Below, in pieces: positions 45,725 through 57,539 of a DNA stretch of 64,000 nt. The stretch is from positions 4,674,001 to 4,738,000 of the forward strand of contig NC_087262.1 of the NCBI RefSeq assembly GCF_037042905.1, given 5' to 3'. Under the pieces are notes generated by a model, which had not been told where the DNA came from, did no database searches, and saw nothing but the letters and a program-made list of their open reading frames with translations. Within the stretch, counting starts at the first letter, position 1, and every line of letters begins with the position of its first letter. This stretch comes from Lytechinus pictus. Taxonomy: Eukaryota > Echinodermata > Echinoidea > Temnopleuroida > Toxopneustidae. Both the position numbers and the translations under genes were made by a program.

Positions 45725-45960
45725 AACAGATAAGATTTATGATTCGAATCCCAGCCATGATGTAATATCCTTCAGCGAGAAATTTATCCACATTGTGCTG
45801 CACTCAACCCAGGTGAGGTGAATGGGTACACGGCAGGATTAATTCCTTGAATGCATGAGCGCTGAAAGGCGGCTCGAGGTAAAGCCGGGGTAATAATAAA
45901 AACATCGCACCTCAGAATAGAATATTTCTAGATAGATGGCACTATATAAATGCCTATTAT
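45725..45960 (+). mobile_element. SINE, 5'-truncated
   Basis: B-box-like GATTCGAATCCCAGCC then CATTGTGCTGCACTCAACCC, GGTGAATGGGTAC, TTAATTCCTTGAATGC and GCCGGGGTAATAATA. Same body as 54936-55260 and 47874-48005. Confidence 0.7.
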
Positions 45961-46111
45961 TATTATCATGAATAATCTTCAGAATTCCTTGATTTTCATA
46001 ACATGATCATAGAACAATTTTCATTTGAATAGGGGAGGCATATTCAGACCACTTGTTTAATTTTTTTTTTTTTAAGTTTGTTTTTTTAATTAGGCAGTCA
46101 TACTCCTCTGA

Positions 46112-46266
46112 GCAAGGCCCCATAACACAAAGGCTAGTGATTAATTCCTAAATGTAATAGCCTATCAAGACCTTCGTTGCATGCGAATTTTGCTCAGTAG
46201 GCTGGCTAGGGACCAATCAGAATTGCTCTTTCAATTTAGCGATTAAACCTTCGTGTTACGGGGCAC
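46112..46266. mobile_element. Diverged GCGATTAATCGC-family MITE
   Basis: AAGGCCCCATAACACAAAGG at the left and CCTTCGTGTTACGGGGC at the right are inverted. Confidence 0.65.
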
Positions 46267-46433
46267 AGAACTCAAGTTAATTTCATTCTGAGAAGCCCTC
46301 TCCCTTAATACTACCTTACCCTAATTAATAAAAAGATTGATTGCTTGCTTACAAATCCTGTGAAATCTGACCAAATGAAGCAGTGGCTGGCCTCAAATTT
46401 TGGGGCCACAGCTTTTACCCATACCTAGCCAAA

Positions 46434-46943
46434 TTAAAGGGGAAGTTCACCCTGACAAAAAGTTAAGTGTAAAAATAGCAGATAAATATTAAAAAAAGAT
46501 ATTGGCGAAGGTTTGAGGAAAATCCATCAAAGAATAAAAAAGTTATTAGAATTTCAATTATTTGATTTGTGACTTCGTATGCGAGCAGCTTTACTACATA
46601 GTGTATGGTAAAAAATCAATGAAAAAGTCGTTTTCTCAGAAAATTGAAAATGGTTTTTATTGTACCTTCAGTATATCAATACACAAATCATTTCACACCC
46701 GCTCAGGACTAAAAAGAAAATAAAAAATAATTAATCACGAACCATGAAAAAAATTCAATATATGCATTTTATATTACATAACATATGGGGCAGCTGCTCG
46801 TTTATGACGTCACAAATCAAAAACTTGACATTCTAATAACTTTCTTAATCTTTAATGGATTTTCCTCAAACCTTCACCAATATTTTAATTTTTTTTCTGC
46901 TATTTTTCGAACAAAGTTTTCGAAAGGGGAACTTCCCCTTTAA
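46434..46943. mobile_element. TTAA-flanked foldback MITE (AAGGGGAAGTTCACCCTGAC family)
   Basis: Begins TTAAAGGGGAAGTTCACCC and ends AACTTCCCCTTTAA with long inverted arms (GGTTTGAGGAAAATCCATC / GATGGATTTTCCTCAAACC-type). Further copies at 59806-60314 and from 63864 to the edge. Confidence 0.85.
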
Positions 46944-47873
46944 ACTCCATGGGAAAAATTAATATTTAGCGGCCACATAACAGTGCTCCTTGCCTCAACT
47001 CGGGAGGGGGCTGACACTTTGCAGATGACCTAATAAACATGAGTTGTTGTCATGGAAATACACCAACAAGCCAAAGCATGTAATTGACACATGAAATGAA
47101 CAAGGAGAGAGGCTAACATCAACTGTGCCTTTCAACGGATAAAGGGCTAATGCCGTGCAATCAACATTCCTCACATCATACATTTCCAATACTTATTTTT
47201 CGAGAAGCACCATCTATCGTTTAGGATTTCATCGTGTCATACCTTTTGATTTGTTCATAAATGACTACTTGAATATTATTTTCTAATTAACCACAATTTA
47301 CGGGAATACACATAGAGGTTTTAAGGATATTGACACGTTGCTCGGATAAGGAGTTCTAAAACGCTTTTATATTCCGACACGACTTTAATGCCCATCCACG
47401 ACACTCACATTGGGTAGATGAAATGAATAACACAAGCTCTTGTGCATCGAGTGTTTCCGTAAATAATCTTTTATACACATAATTGGAAACGTCGGGTGAT
47501 GATGTAAGTTTTCTGCAATATTCTGAATTTATATTTCACCTTTCATCTCTCTCACTCCCCCCCCCCCTCTCTCTCTCTCCCTCTTTCCCTCTTCATACTC
47601 TCTCTCCCCCTCTCTCACACACTTACAAGCTTACACCCAAAACCACAATCACATCTCTATATTTTATACATAAATTACAAGTGAAAACTTCTCTTCTTCA
47701 TCTTCTAATACACAAGAGTACCGGTACATTTATATCAGATACACAGACAAAAGCCCAACGAGCGTCAAACCTCTCTTTATCTTCACATCGCTATCCATCA
47801 TCTGCATATTCTTTTTCTCTCCCTGTATTTCAGTGCGGATCATTGTCGGCCAAGTCTCTTGACTTAAAAAAAA

Positions 47874-48005
47874 AAAGGGTCGTGGGTTCAAATCCCAGCC
47901 ATCGCGTTATTTCATTCAGCAAGAATTGTGCTGCGCTCGACCCGGGAGATGCAATGGGTACCTAGTCAAATTAATTCCTTGAATGCACATGTGTTTACCT
48001 CAAGA
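47874..48005 (+). mobile_element. SINE fragment
   Basis: GGGTTCAAATCCCAGCC B-box, then GTGCTGCGCTCGACCC, GCAATGGGTACC and TTAATTCCTTGAATGC. Preceded by a CT-rich stretch (47545-47625). Confidence 0.6.
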
Positions 48006-49390
48006 CGTTGAAATGAATGTTTCAAGTAGGATTCAAATTGTTTCCCTTGACTCAATATCTTTACCCTTGATTTCACTATTATAAATATTATACATATAAG
48101 AGGACACATCATCAGGGTCATTAGTAAGAATTACACGCATAAAGGTACCTTTGGAACAGTTCCAATACAAGGCATAGCCAAGCTGTTTTGGACCGTTTCA
48201 AAAGTTAAAAGTGTTGGTGATTATACTAATGCCTGCGCAAAATGGTGCATTTTATATGTAATATAAAATAATGATGTGGATACTTGTTATTTGATTAACC
48301 ATCATCATCTCCAAAACAGCATTGGTCGATAGAACTTGTCAATAGCAAATTTGCCCATTAGTTAAAATGATAGACTGGCCATGTGAAGGTTTCAGCCAAT
48401 CGCATGATTAGGATTTATGTCGCCATTTCATAATCTGCATTTGATTCAATAACAGGGCCAACGTAATAATCACTTCCTATAAAGAGATGGGGTTCAGGCT
48501 ATGCTTGCTGACAACATACTGGATGAACATTCTCCACTCACCAGGGAACATTCCAGCCCATTCTCTACTCCTTGATGAATATTCCAGCTGATTGCTATTT
48601 TAATGCCCACTGTGCTAGCCGAGCCGAACAAACAGCATTTTAACCAAAGGCATGTATTGTAACCAAAAACATGAATTTTCATTAAAGCCAAATCATGAAG
48701 GTACGTTTTTCAACTATCGCTGATTTAAAATGTAGTTTGACGTAGTACACCTCTATGCTTACAGGCCGTGAGTACACACATCCCTTGAACAAGCCTAATT
48801 TAAAGACTATTATCCTGTATACACTACATTCTCAACTGTACTGTTAGACGACTCTTAATCAAAAAGATAATAGCTGAACAATGGCAATTAATAAAACTAA
48901 TTAATAAAACAAAAAAAATCTAGTACCAACTTTATTCGCCATGACCTGAGTATTCTTAGAGTAAAAGCCAAGCAGTACTAACCTTTAGTAGAAAGAGATA
49001 AACAGAATATAATTCACAAATTGAAAATTTCCAAACAGTTCTATTGGGCTATACACATGTATAGCAATCGCGAGCAGAATTACAGTCATACCTATATATG
49101 ATCACCTTTCTACAAAGACATATTTGTGTCAAGCAATTTATGTGTTTCACTCATCCCTAAATGTAACGTATGCTGATTAAGCTCCTAAGAAAGGATTACC
49201 AATCGTTCATGAAGTCACTCATAACGCATGCAAAGCTTTACGAAACATCCACTTAAGTGGGACTCATATTCAATAACCTTAATAAAATCTTGACAAATAA
49301 ACTTTGCATTCAAATGCTTGTTAACAATGATAATTTTAGTCTAAACCTATCGATTCAACTTGAGTAGATGGGAATCGAAACAATGATTTA
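48006..49390. other. Intergenic DNA
   Basis: No coding signal, RNA or strong repeat recognised; a GTTTCATAAAGC-type remnant lies near 49180-49250. Confidence 0.4.
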
Positions 49391-49394
49391 CAAC

Positions 49395-49580
49395 TTCAGG
49401 GGGGGTGTTTCACAAAGATTTAAGTTTGACTTAAAGTCGCACTTAAATGCCTAGTTGTGTGTGTTATAAAAGGCGTGACCGCACTGGTCAGATCATGCCA
49501 AGAGGTCGCGCAGTACTGCGTGTTGATCAATAAGATTGCGCGTTGCATATATGCGTCGGCATGTAAGTGCGACTCTAAAT
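49395..49580. repeat. Inverted element of the GTTTCACAAAG...CTTAAATGCC family
   Basis: TTAAGTTTGACTTAAAGTCG and GCATGTAAGTGCGACTC form opposing arms. Related pieces occur at 33030-33140 and 52760-52830. Confidence 0.5.
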
Positions 49581-49910
49581 CATCATATTTTTTTGAAATA
49601 CCCCCCCCCTCATTTCTCAGGTATTTATGTAATTATGACTGTGCATGTGATAAGAAATTAAAAGAGCTGAAGAGTGTTAAAAATAAACTGATATTAAAAG
49701 AGCTCCCATACTTCTTTTAACAGAGGATGTCTAAAATGAACTGAAATTAAGCTGGAAAAACCAACAACAAAAACTGAACTCTCACACCGCTCTTACAACG
49801 GCTCAGGATGGAATGTGTTAATAAGGTCACAACAATCGGGATAAAACCGAATGACAAAATATCACAGAGGATTCACTTTTTTTTCTATGTGTAAATGCCT
49901 TAACAACCAG

Positions 49911-50066
49911 GTGGGTGTTTCATAAAGCTGTTCGTAAGATACGAATGACTTTACGCACGACTGGTGATCCTTTGTGCTATGTTATATCTCTATAGAATTG
50001 ATTTATGACCTAAGACCATGTTCCAGTCGTGCATAAAGTTGTGCGTAACTTTACGAACACCCACCA
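49911..50066. mobile_element. GTTTCATAAAGC-family MITE
   Basis: GGTGGGTGTTTCATAAAGCT at the left; the right end ACTTTACGAACACCCACC has lost the AGCTTTATGAAA portion. Most like the 6530-6697 copy. Confidence 0.65.
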
Positions 50067-50554
50067 GGTTCAATCATCTATCCACGATGCTCTGCGTCAA
50101 GACATCGTACCGAAAGCCAGAGCCACGTCTTATTTTCTGTGCAGGATTCTTGCAAGCACCTTTTCATCAACATTCTTCACATTTCATCAGTCACAGACAA
50201 GACAACGGACAATGCAGGAAACTGTTGTGAAAGACGCTTAGCGGGGGATTTAAGACGCGACGCAGAATGTTGGTGAGGTGCCTCACAGATACAGTTATGA
50301 CGCGTATTGCACATTACGTCATCATTGATAGAAAAAAATTGCGGTTTCGCAGTGTCTCATTCAAACAAAAAATACAAAACAGGACTTTACGATTCACAAT
50401 TGGGCTAAATATAACACGAGCAGACTGGGGACAATTTTAGCATATTAGATGACAAAAAACAGAGAATTTTGGTGAAAAGTTACGTTTGTTAGATACGTTT
50501 GGTCCTTCATGTCCGTTTTCTACACATCACACGTTTTCATTAACAAGTTGATTC

Positions 50555-50810
50555 ATATATCCAGGGCTCGACATTAGCAGTGGCCCGGGGCAACCTAAAG
50601 TGAGAGTCGGGCAACAAAAATTCTGTAAAAGCCAACACTTGGTGGCCCGATTGGGCTCCCAAAGTTTTGATAAATTGTGATGTTTTCTATGTTTCAGGGC
50701 CACTAAATTTGCTTTGCGGGCCACAAAAAATATGAAATTGATGATTTTGGTGGACCTATCGGGCCAACAAGAAAAAAAGTTGGTGTGGAGCCTTGATATA
50801 TCTACCATGA
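50555..50810. repeat. Dispersed repeat (GGGCTCGACATTAGCAGTGG)
   Basis: CAGGGCTCGACATTAGCAGT, GGCCACTAAATTTGC and GGGCCAACAAG blocks suggest a degenerate GGCCCG/CGGGCC element. No conserved protein. Confidence 0.4.
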
Positions 50811-51171
50811 CAGCTTGCATGCATTGACCTTACACGACCCTGGGATGAAGTTGGGTAGAACCATTATCTACCTATGGAGGTAGAGCATCTCATTTTCGTG
50901 ACTTTTTTCACAGAATCGTTTTTATCCGAACACTCGCTATTACATGTGAATAAGGAAGATTTAAGCAAAATCTACTACAGAAATTGATTCCATTTCCAGA
51001 GCGATATGTGATGCGATTCCTGAATACGAGCAGCCAAATTCACTTATCATTCACCTCACTAAATTGGCAATGCAATCAAAATATTTCATCACTATTTTCA
51101 TAAACAAATTTGGATTTTCCATACATTTCTGAAATCATCAATTTTAAGAAACCTCTACCTCTAAGGCCCAT

Positions 51172-51480
51172 ATTCTGAACTAGGGTTTAATTTAATCTCT
51201 GGTTTAAAGTTGTGGTTTAACTATGGATAGCCGATGTTGGAGTAAATCTCCAATAGTACATGTTCAATTCATGAACTCATTTGACTCTTAAATCATTATA
51301 GCTGTCTGAGAATGATAACTGAAATAGTTTTATCTTCATCGCAAAGGGAATGGGGGGGGGGGGGTTAAACAAAAGAAATGCAGAATTATAAACATAATTG
51401 TGGAATTTTGGCTTCCCATAATTTTAGCACAAAGTTAGACCGCTGTTAAGTTAAATTGGACTTCACAATGCGGGCCGATG
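51172..51480. mobile_element. TATTCTGAA...GTTTAA-family MITE
   Basis: GGCCCATATTCTGAACTAGG at the left and GGACTTCACAATGCGGGCC at the right, with GTTTAACTATGGATAGCC inside. Confidence 0.65.
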
Positions 51481-51589
51481 AGTTAAAAGCAATCATCACC
51501 AACAAAACCATAAAAACCAAGTTTATAGTTTTGAGATCAACAACCTCACTGCAGGGCAACATAACACTACCAACCATTTTATAACTCAG

Positions 51590-51722
51590 TGACATTTGCT
51601 CTACGGCGAGTCGAAAACAGCCGTTTTAACATTTTTTGTAATAGCTACATATAGGTGGTTTAAATAAGAATGAAAAAAACAACTGTTTTCGACTCGCCGT
51701 AGGGCAAATGTGACTGAGGGTA
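51590..51722. mobile_element. CATTTGCTC MITE
   Basis: TATAACTCAGTGACATTTGC and CAAATGTGACTGAGGGTATA ends, around GGCGAGTCGAAAACAGCCG and its complement. Same family as 32760-32926. Confidence 0.7.
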
Positions 51723-52104
51723 TAAAACTACGAAATGTCATGAGCAGAATTATTGTGACTGATGTTCTGAATTCCCCAAAGTTTCATCAAATTATCCCCA
51801 AAGTTTGGCATAGCTTAAACACAAACAATTTCAATATAAGGTGCCAAATGGGATGTCAGTTTTTCCCTGACATTTCAATGAAGAGTGACTGTACTTTCTA
51901 ATAAATTCTCTACAATTTTGTAGAAAAAATATTTTGCATCAGTTTTTTTTTTCTTTGGCCGAAATAAGAACTGTAGTGTTTCAAATCTGCAGAATTGCAA
52001 ATACAGACATGATTGGTAACCCCAACTTGGCTTACCATAATCAAGTCATTTATAAAGTCATCACTAGCTGTACCAGAGAGCTTTGTGAATCACCTATTAG
52101 AATT

Positions 52105-52330
52105 CATTAAATCCAGCATCAGCCTTGCCTCAAGTTTAGTGTTGTGTCTGGTGTTTATAATGCCTCAAGATTCTCAACACCAGCACCAATGATTAACACT
52201 TTAATGGGGATAAACTACTTTAAGAATGCATTTAATCCCACACCAGCCTTGCCCCATGTCAGGTGTTGTGTCTGGCGTTAATATCGCCTACAGCTCCTTA
52301 ACACCAACACCAATGGGAATATTAAAAGCC
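52105..52330. repeat. Tandem duplication of about 118 bp
   Basis: Two copies of a unit with CAGCCTTGCC, GTGTTGTGTCTGG and CTCAACACCAGCACCAATG. Confidence 0.7.
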
Positions 52331-53150
52331 TCGCAAGAATGCGTTTTCCACTCAACATTCTTGAAATGTTCAGAATTACATGTTCATACTTTCCTATTAC
52401 ATGGTCAATACACACATCAGTCCTTACTGAGCCCTTCTATCCCATCCTATTTCATAAATATTCATAAAAGTAGAAAGAGAGGGGGGGGGTAAAACACCTT
52501 TTGAGATAATCTATTTCTGAAAATCCTTTCATTTCCATGTCCATCTACAGCTGAAAGACCTTGTCCCAAATAAAATCGCTAAAACATATAGCAAATGAAG
52601 CATTTCCGAGGGGCTAGTTTGAATTGCTATAACTGGTACATTTATTTGGCCTAGCTAAAATACAGGTTGAAGCAAGCATGAAGTACAGCCCATTCTCAGG
52701 TGGTGTTTTCACAAAGCTGTTTGCATCAAAGTTACGCACATCTATACGCAGAACCGATGACCTGGTTGATGTTTCACAAGGAGCCAAGTATGACTTGGAG
52801 TCGTGCTTAAATGCCGACGCGCACATGATTAGTAACGCACAACCTTGAGTGACGAATGTGGTGATGCCTTTTGTACCAAAAGCAAATGGAAATTTTTATG
52901 GAACAGCCCCCCCCCCCCGGTTTTTGTGGGATAACCCTAAATATTCCCTGGTATTTCAGCAAAGTGGGAATGAATTTCCTATACGCCTAATCAAATACTG
53001 ACATAATTTTTATATTCAACTTTGTATTTAGAATTTTAGATGCTTATTAAGGAAAAACAATTTCAATGACCAAGGATTTCAACTTTAGCCAATGGGAATG
53101 AAAATAATGGAGTATGATTTTTAATAGCATCAAAGAACCAGTCAACAGTC

Positions 53151-53350
53151 GGGCAATTCCATAAAATATGTACGTCCGACCCCCTTGATGTGGGACTTTC
53201 ATGAAATTTTCTGTCTCTGATTTCTGGTTCTTATGACAGTCTGTAATGCTCTCAAATGATCATGATTTGGTCAGTTTATAAAGTGAAGTAAAACTTGAGA
53301 AAAATAGGGGTCGGATGTACAAAAAGGTTGAGCATTTTATGGAATTGCCC
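53151..53350. mobile_element. 200-bp MITE with AGTC target duplication
   Basis: Ends GGGCAATTCCATAAAAT and ATTTTATGGAATTGCCC, with GTCCGACCCCC facing GGGGTCGGA. Flanked on both sides by AGTC, a likely 4-bp target-site duplication. Confidence 0.8.
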
Positions 53351-53939
53351 AGTCTTTTATAACTGACAAACAGCTTCATGTATCACCAACCAGTTACAAA
53401 TATTAGAATTGATTAGATATGATTAGATTAGATGAAGAAAAGACTTGAAAATATGGTGAATTGATTGTCAAAGGTTTTACGTAAAACAATATCACATACC
53501 AATAAAGCAGCTAAGAGCTATATCGCTCAACAGGATCCATTTCAGAAGGTTCATAAATTCAAATCAAAATACAAATTTGATTAATTAAATACAGATTTAT
53601 AAGGAATATTATTTCCAATGAATTTGTATATCGATGGATGCATTTATTTTGTTCTCCCTCGACACATAGTTCTCATCGACAGACTGTATCGGAGGGTGAA
53701 CGTGTTCTGATTATTGTTCAGAACAAGACATTTACACATACAATATTGAGATGTTTGAGAGCTTCGTGTTAAACTGAGTAATAGACATTGCCTCGCGCTC
53801 AGTTCGTAAAAACTCTGTTATCGTTAATCTTTACACAAACTTGACGGTACTAGTACTTTCAATGGAGAAACAAAAATACTGGCATCTATTCCTTGTGCGA
53901 AGCACGTCCCTTGGTTGGAGACATTTGGTTTAGCCCGGT

Positions 53940-54490
53940 GGTGCCTGCATCACCTTATAAAGTGCTTTAATGGTACCTAAGGTGCTCCATATCAGCTCAA
54001 TCGGTGCCTTGATGGTACCATGGAATCAGGACCATCCTACGCTTGTAAACTTATCAAAAGGACTGTAATGGTACATCTCGGTGCTACCCATCTGATCACC
54101 AGGTGCACTGATGGTTCCAGCAGGAGCCCATCAAGTGGAGCAGCAAGGGTACCAACTGGTGCTACTCATGTAATCAAAAGGGGGCATGAATGGTACCACT
54201 TGGTCATACTCCCCAGATTAGTGAGGGAACTAATGATAGCACCTAAGGTAATCTGATCAAGGGAGGCTGGAATGGTACCACACGGTGCTAGTCATCTGAT
54301 CGAAAGGGAAATAAATAATATAACTGCTCCTCCACCAATCATGCCGTGCTTCTGTGGTACCACTTGGTGCTACTAAATCAGAATCGGATCAAACGGGGTA
54401 GCTCTGTATTAGCATTCCTCCGGTCGGCTCATCATCTGATGAACAGGGCTCTAACGGTACCACCATGGGTCTTCTATTCCAAGGCTTGCT
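53940..54490. repeat. Degenerate minisatellite (AATGGTACCA / GGTGCTACTCATCTGATC)
   Basis: About eight imperfect units of 55-65 bp carrying TGGTACCA and GGTGCTA, downstream of PTEN, probably in its 3' UTR. An AATAAA on the minus strand at 53648-53643 could end that UTR. Confidence 0.65.
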
Positions 54491-54697
54491 AATGGCGCAG
54501 GAAAAACAAGGGTGCAGAATCTTCCAAGAGTTCCTTTACCTTGTCTCACCAAGCACCTCAATACCTCGAACACCACGTCTTCCACTCCTCGCAGGTACTC
54601 AGTCTAACGAACAACGATAATACACGATCCTCTGTCCGCTGCTATCTATCCGTGGAATATTTCTTTGTACTGATAGTTTATAATCCGAGTTCCGCTA

Positions 54698-54880
54698 TCA
54701 TACGACCGAAGACTCGCTAGTTTCATATATACAATCTTCGTCTCCAGAGTCTGTCCCATCATCAAGGTCATTTTCCTCTAGTAAATCGTTCTCACTCGGT
54801 GAGGGACTCAGGTTGCCTTCACTGGGTTCCGGCGTAGGTGGGACTTGGTCATCACGACCTCTTTCAAAGAACAGCTTCAC
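54698..54880 (-). CDS. PTEN: PTEN last exon (C-terminal tail)
   Basis: 183 nt including TGA at 54700-54698. VKLFFE completes the last C2 strand, followed by a Pro/Ser/Glu/Asp-rich tail with a GTDSGDEDCIYE segment and terminal SSVV. The tail resembles the CK2-phosphorylated regulatory tail of human PTEN in composition. Confidence 0.9.
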   Translation of the reverse strand: MKLFFERGRDDQVPPTPEPSEGNLSPSPSENDLLEENDLDDGTDSGDEDCIYETSESSVV

Positions 54881-57111
54881 CTGAAAAGATAAGAGGAACA
54901 CTTCACATTACCCATCTTTTACATTTAGATTGAGAGTGGGGGGCGTCGTGGTCTAGTGGTTATACATGTATCTCTTGTCTTTTAATTTGAGGTACTTGGG
55001 TTCGATTCCCAGCCAGGGCATGTTTTCCTTCATTCAGAAATTTACCCACATTGTGATGCACTCAACCAGGGTGGGGTGAATGGGTACCCATAGGAAGAAA
55101 TTCCTCGAATGCCAGAGCACCTGTCTGCAGCACGGCTAGAGCCGGGGTAATAATGATAACATTATTTGTAATGCGCAGTTGAGTATACATGTATACATGT
55201 ACATATAGAAATTGCGGAATATAAATGTACAATTATTAATAATATTATTATTACTACAAATCACATAATCTATGGAGGAGAGTTCCATAAACATTGCATA
55301 GCACTGAAAAATTAGCAGAGTACTTTTTTATTTCTGACAGTTGAGGGATTCTTATTTGCCCGACAATGGGACCTACTGGGAGTTGGACACCTTTGGATCG
55401 ATAACTTGATCAATTCAGATAGCTATTTTAGAGCATGACCATTTACAGATTTGAAAGTTGAAAGAAGAGCTTTGAACTGAAAACGCACTTTGATGGTGAG
55501 CCAATGCAACTCATGTTTCCTTGCTGTGGGGAAACTCGACAGAGAATTGAGTTTTGAACACATCTCTATTGCCCAATCACACATCAACTATCAGAAAAAA
55601 AGGATCTTAATACTCAAAGATGTGCAGGCAAACTCATGACATAATATATTGAACTAATTTTTCACAAATTCGAATGGTCCTACAACTTTTACAACCTCAT
55701 CTCCTTGAAATCTTTGTCAAAGTAATCTCATGGGCGATTTTCACAAGCATGTCTACACATGTCCCTATGAGTCAGGGGGAAAAAATGCTAAATAGAGCCC
55801 CGGAAAGTCACCATTCGTTGCAATGTTAAAGCTTATCCAAAGTTGCAGATTAAGTAACCCCCAAAGGTAATTTTTTTTTTGCCTGCTATATATGATACCT
55901 TGAGATTAGGAGAGAAGACTTTGTTTGTCTTGTCCTTATTCGCCTTGTCCAGCTCATCTTTCTGCAGCTCTAAGACAAACTCCTCCCTCCCGTTCAACAT
56001 GTCGTCTTCGGGGAAATACGCCCCCGCTTGTACGGGCGTTGGACAGGAGACTGTGCTGGTTGGCCTGGATTGTCTGCCCTGGGCGAAGGAATCCTCGTCG
56101 GGTTGGATGGGATGGACGATGAAATATGTGTTAAACCACATGTGGAACATCAGCCTCTTGTCCTGTGGAATAATAATAATAAATTAAATATTGACCCATA
56201 GATTTACACACCTTTCACAGGTTCAAAAGTAATCTTTTTTTGCTCTTTGAATTGGCAACTTATTGATTTTCTACTCATTTTCATACTAAAATAACAACTA
56301 AATATGGATACAACATGAGTCTAAATTAATGATGAAAGTACATTTACTAAAAAGTTGCCAAATCGTAATTTTAAACAGTGATTTTGTTGTTTCCATCAAG
56401 TTGCCAATTTAGAGAGTGTAATAATTAGCTAATGAGAAGGATGTCAATTTTTGAATTACACTTTTTTATTTCTATTCATTCCATTTTGAATAGCTAGCTA
56501 GCATTCAGGATAAAAATTGTTTAAAGCAGAGTCCCCGGATGTCCATTATAGGAAAAATAGAAAAATTTGAAAGAATTTGGGAATGCTGAACTCACAGAAT
56601 TTATTGAAAACCCCTTAATTTTCACGTGCAAAAATTGAAGTACATAAAATACATTGAAAATCATCAAAATTAAAAGCAAAATCAAATAAAAAACGTGGAA
56701 TCGTGGATACCTGAAAAATTGCCTATTAAAAGCTGTTTGCAATGTTAACCTTGTGTTTGCCACAGCAGAAAATACATGAGGGTGACGATTGATTTTGCCC
56801 TTATGGCAGCCCATATCGCCCCTAAAATTTCCCCCAAAATGCATGATTGGGGCGACCATTCTTTCTAGAATCGGCCCAAGATCTGTAACAAACAATATCC
56901 AAGATTATTTAGAAAATCAATATTCTAACTATGGCAAAATAATATTTGCCTTTACTGCATACATGTAATTGCTTGTTTATGTTACCCCTAAAAGTAGCCC
57001 TTAAAAGGAAAGAAATAGCCCCCATTTTTTCAATAAAACAAATATAAATATAAAATTAAGTAGTAGTAGAAATAAGAGCAACAGTAGTTAGCAGTAGTAG
57101 GTATTATTATC

Positions 57112-57161
<50 letters not shown>

Positions 57162-57259
57162 TAGTGGTAGTAGTGGTAGTAGTGGTAGTAGTGGTAGTAG
57201 TGGTAGTAGTGGTAGTAGTGGTAGTAGTGGTAGTAGTGGTAGTAGTGGTGGTAGTGGTG

Positions 57260-57311
<52 letters not shown>

Positions 57312-57497
57312 TAGTGGTAGTAGTGGTAGTAGTGGTAGTAGTGGTAGTAGTGGTAGTAGTGGTAGTAGTGGTAGTAGTGGTAGTAGTGGTAGGAGTGGTA
57401 GTAGTGGTAGTAGTGGTAGTAGTGGTAGTAGTAGTAGTAGTAGTGGTAGTAGTGGTAGTAGTGGTAGTAGTGGTAGTAGTAGTAGTAGTAGTAGTAG

Positions 57498-57539
<42 letters not shown>

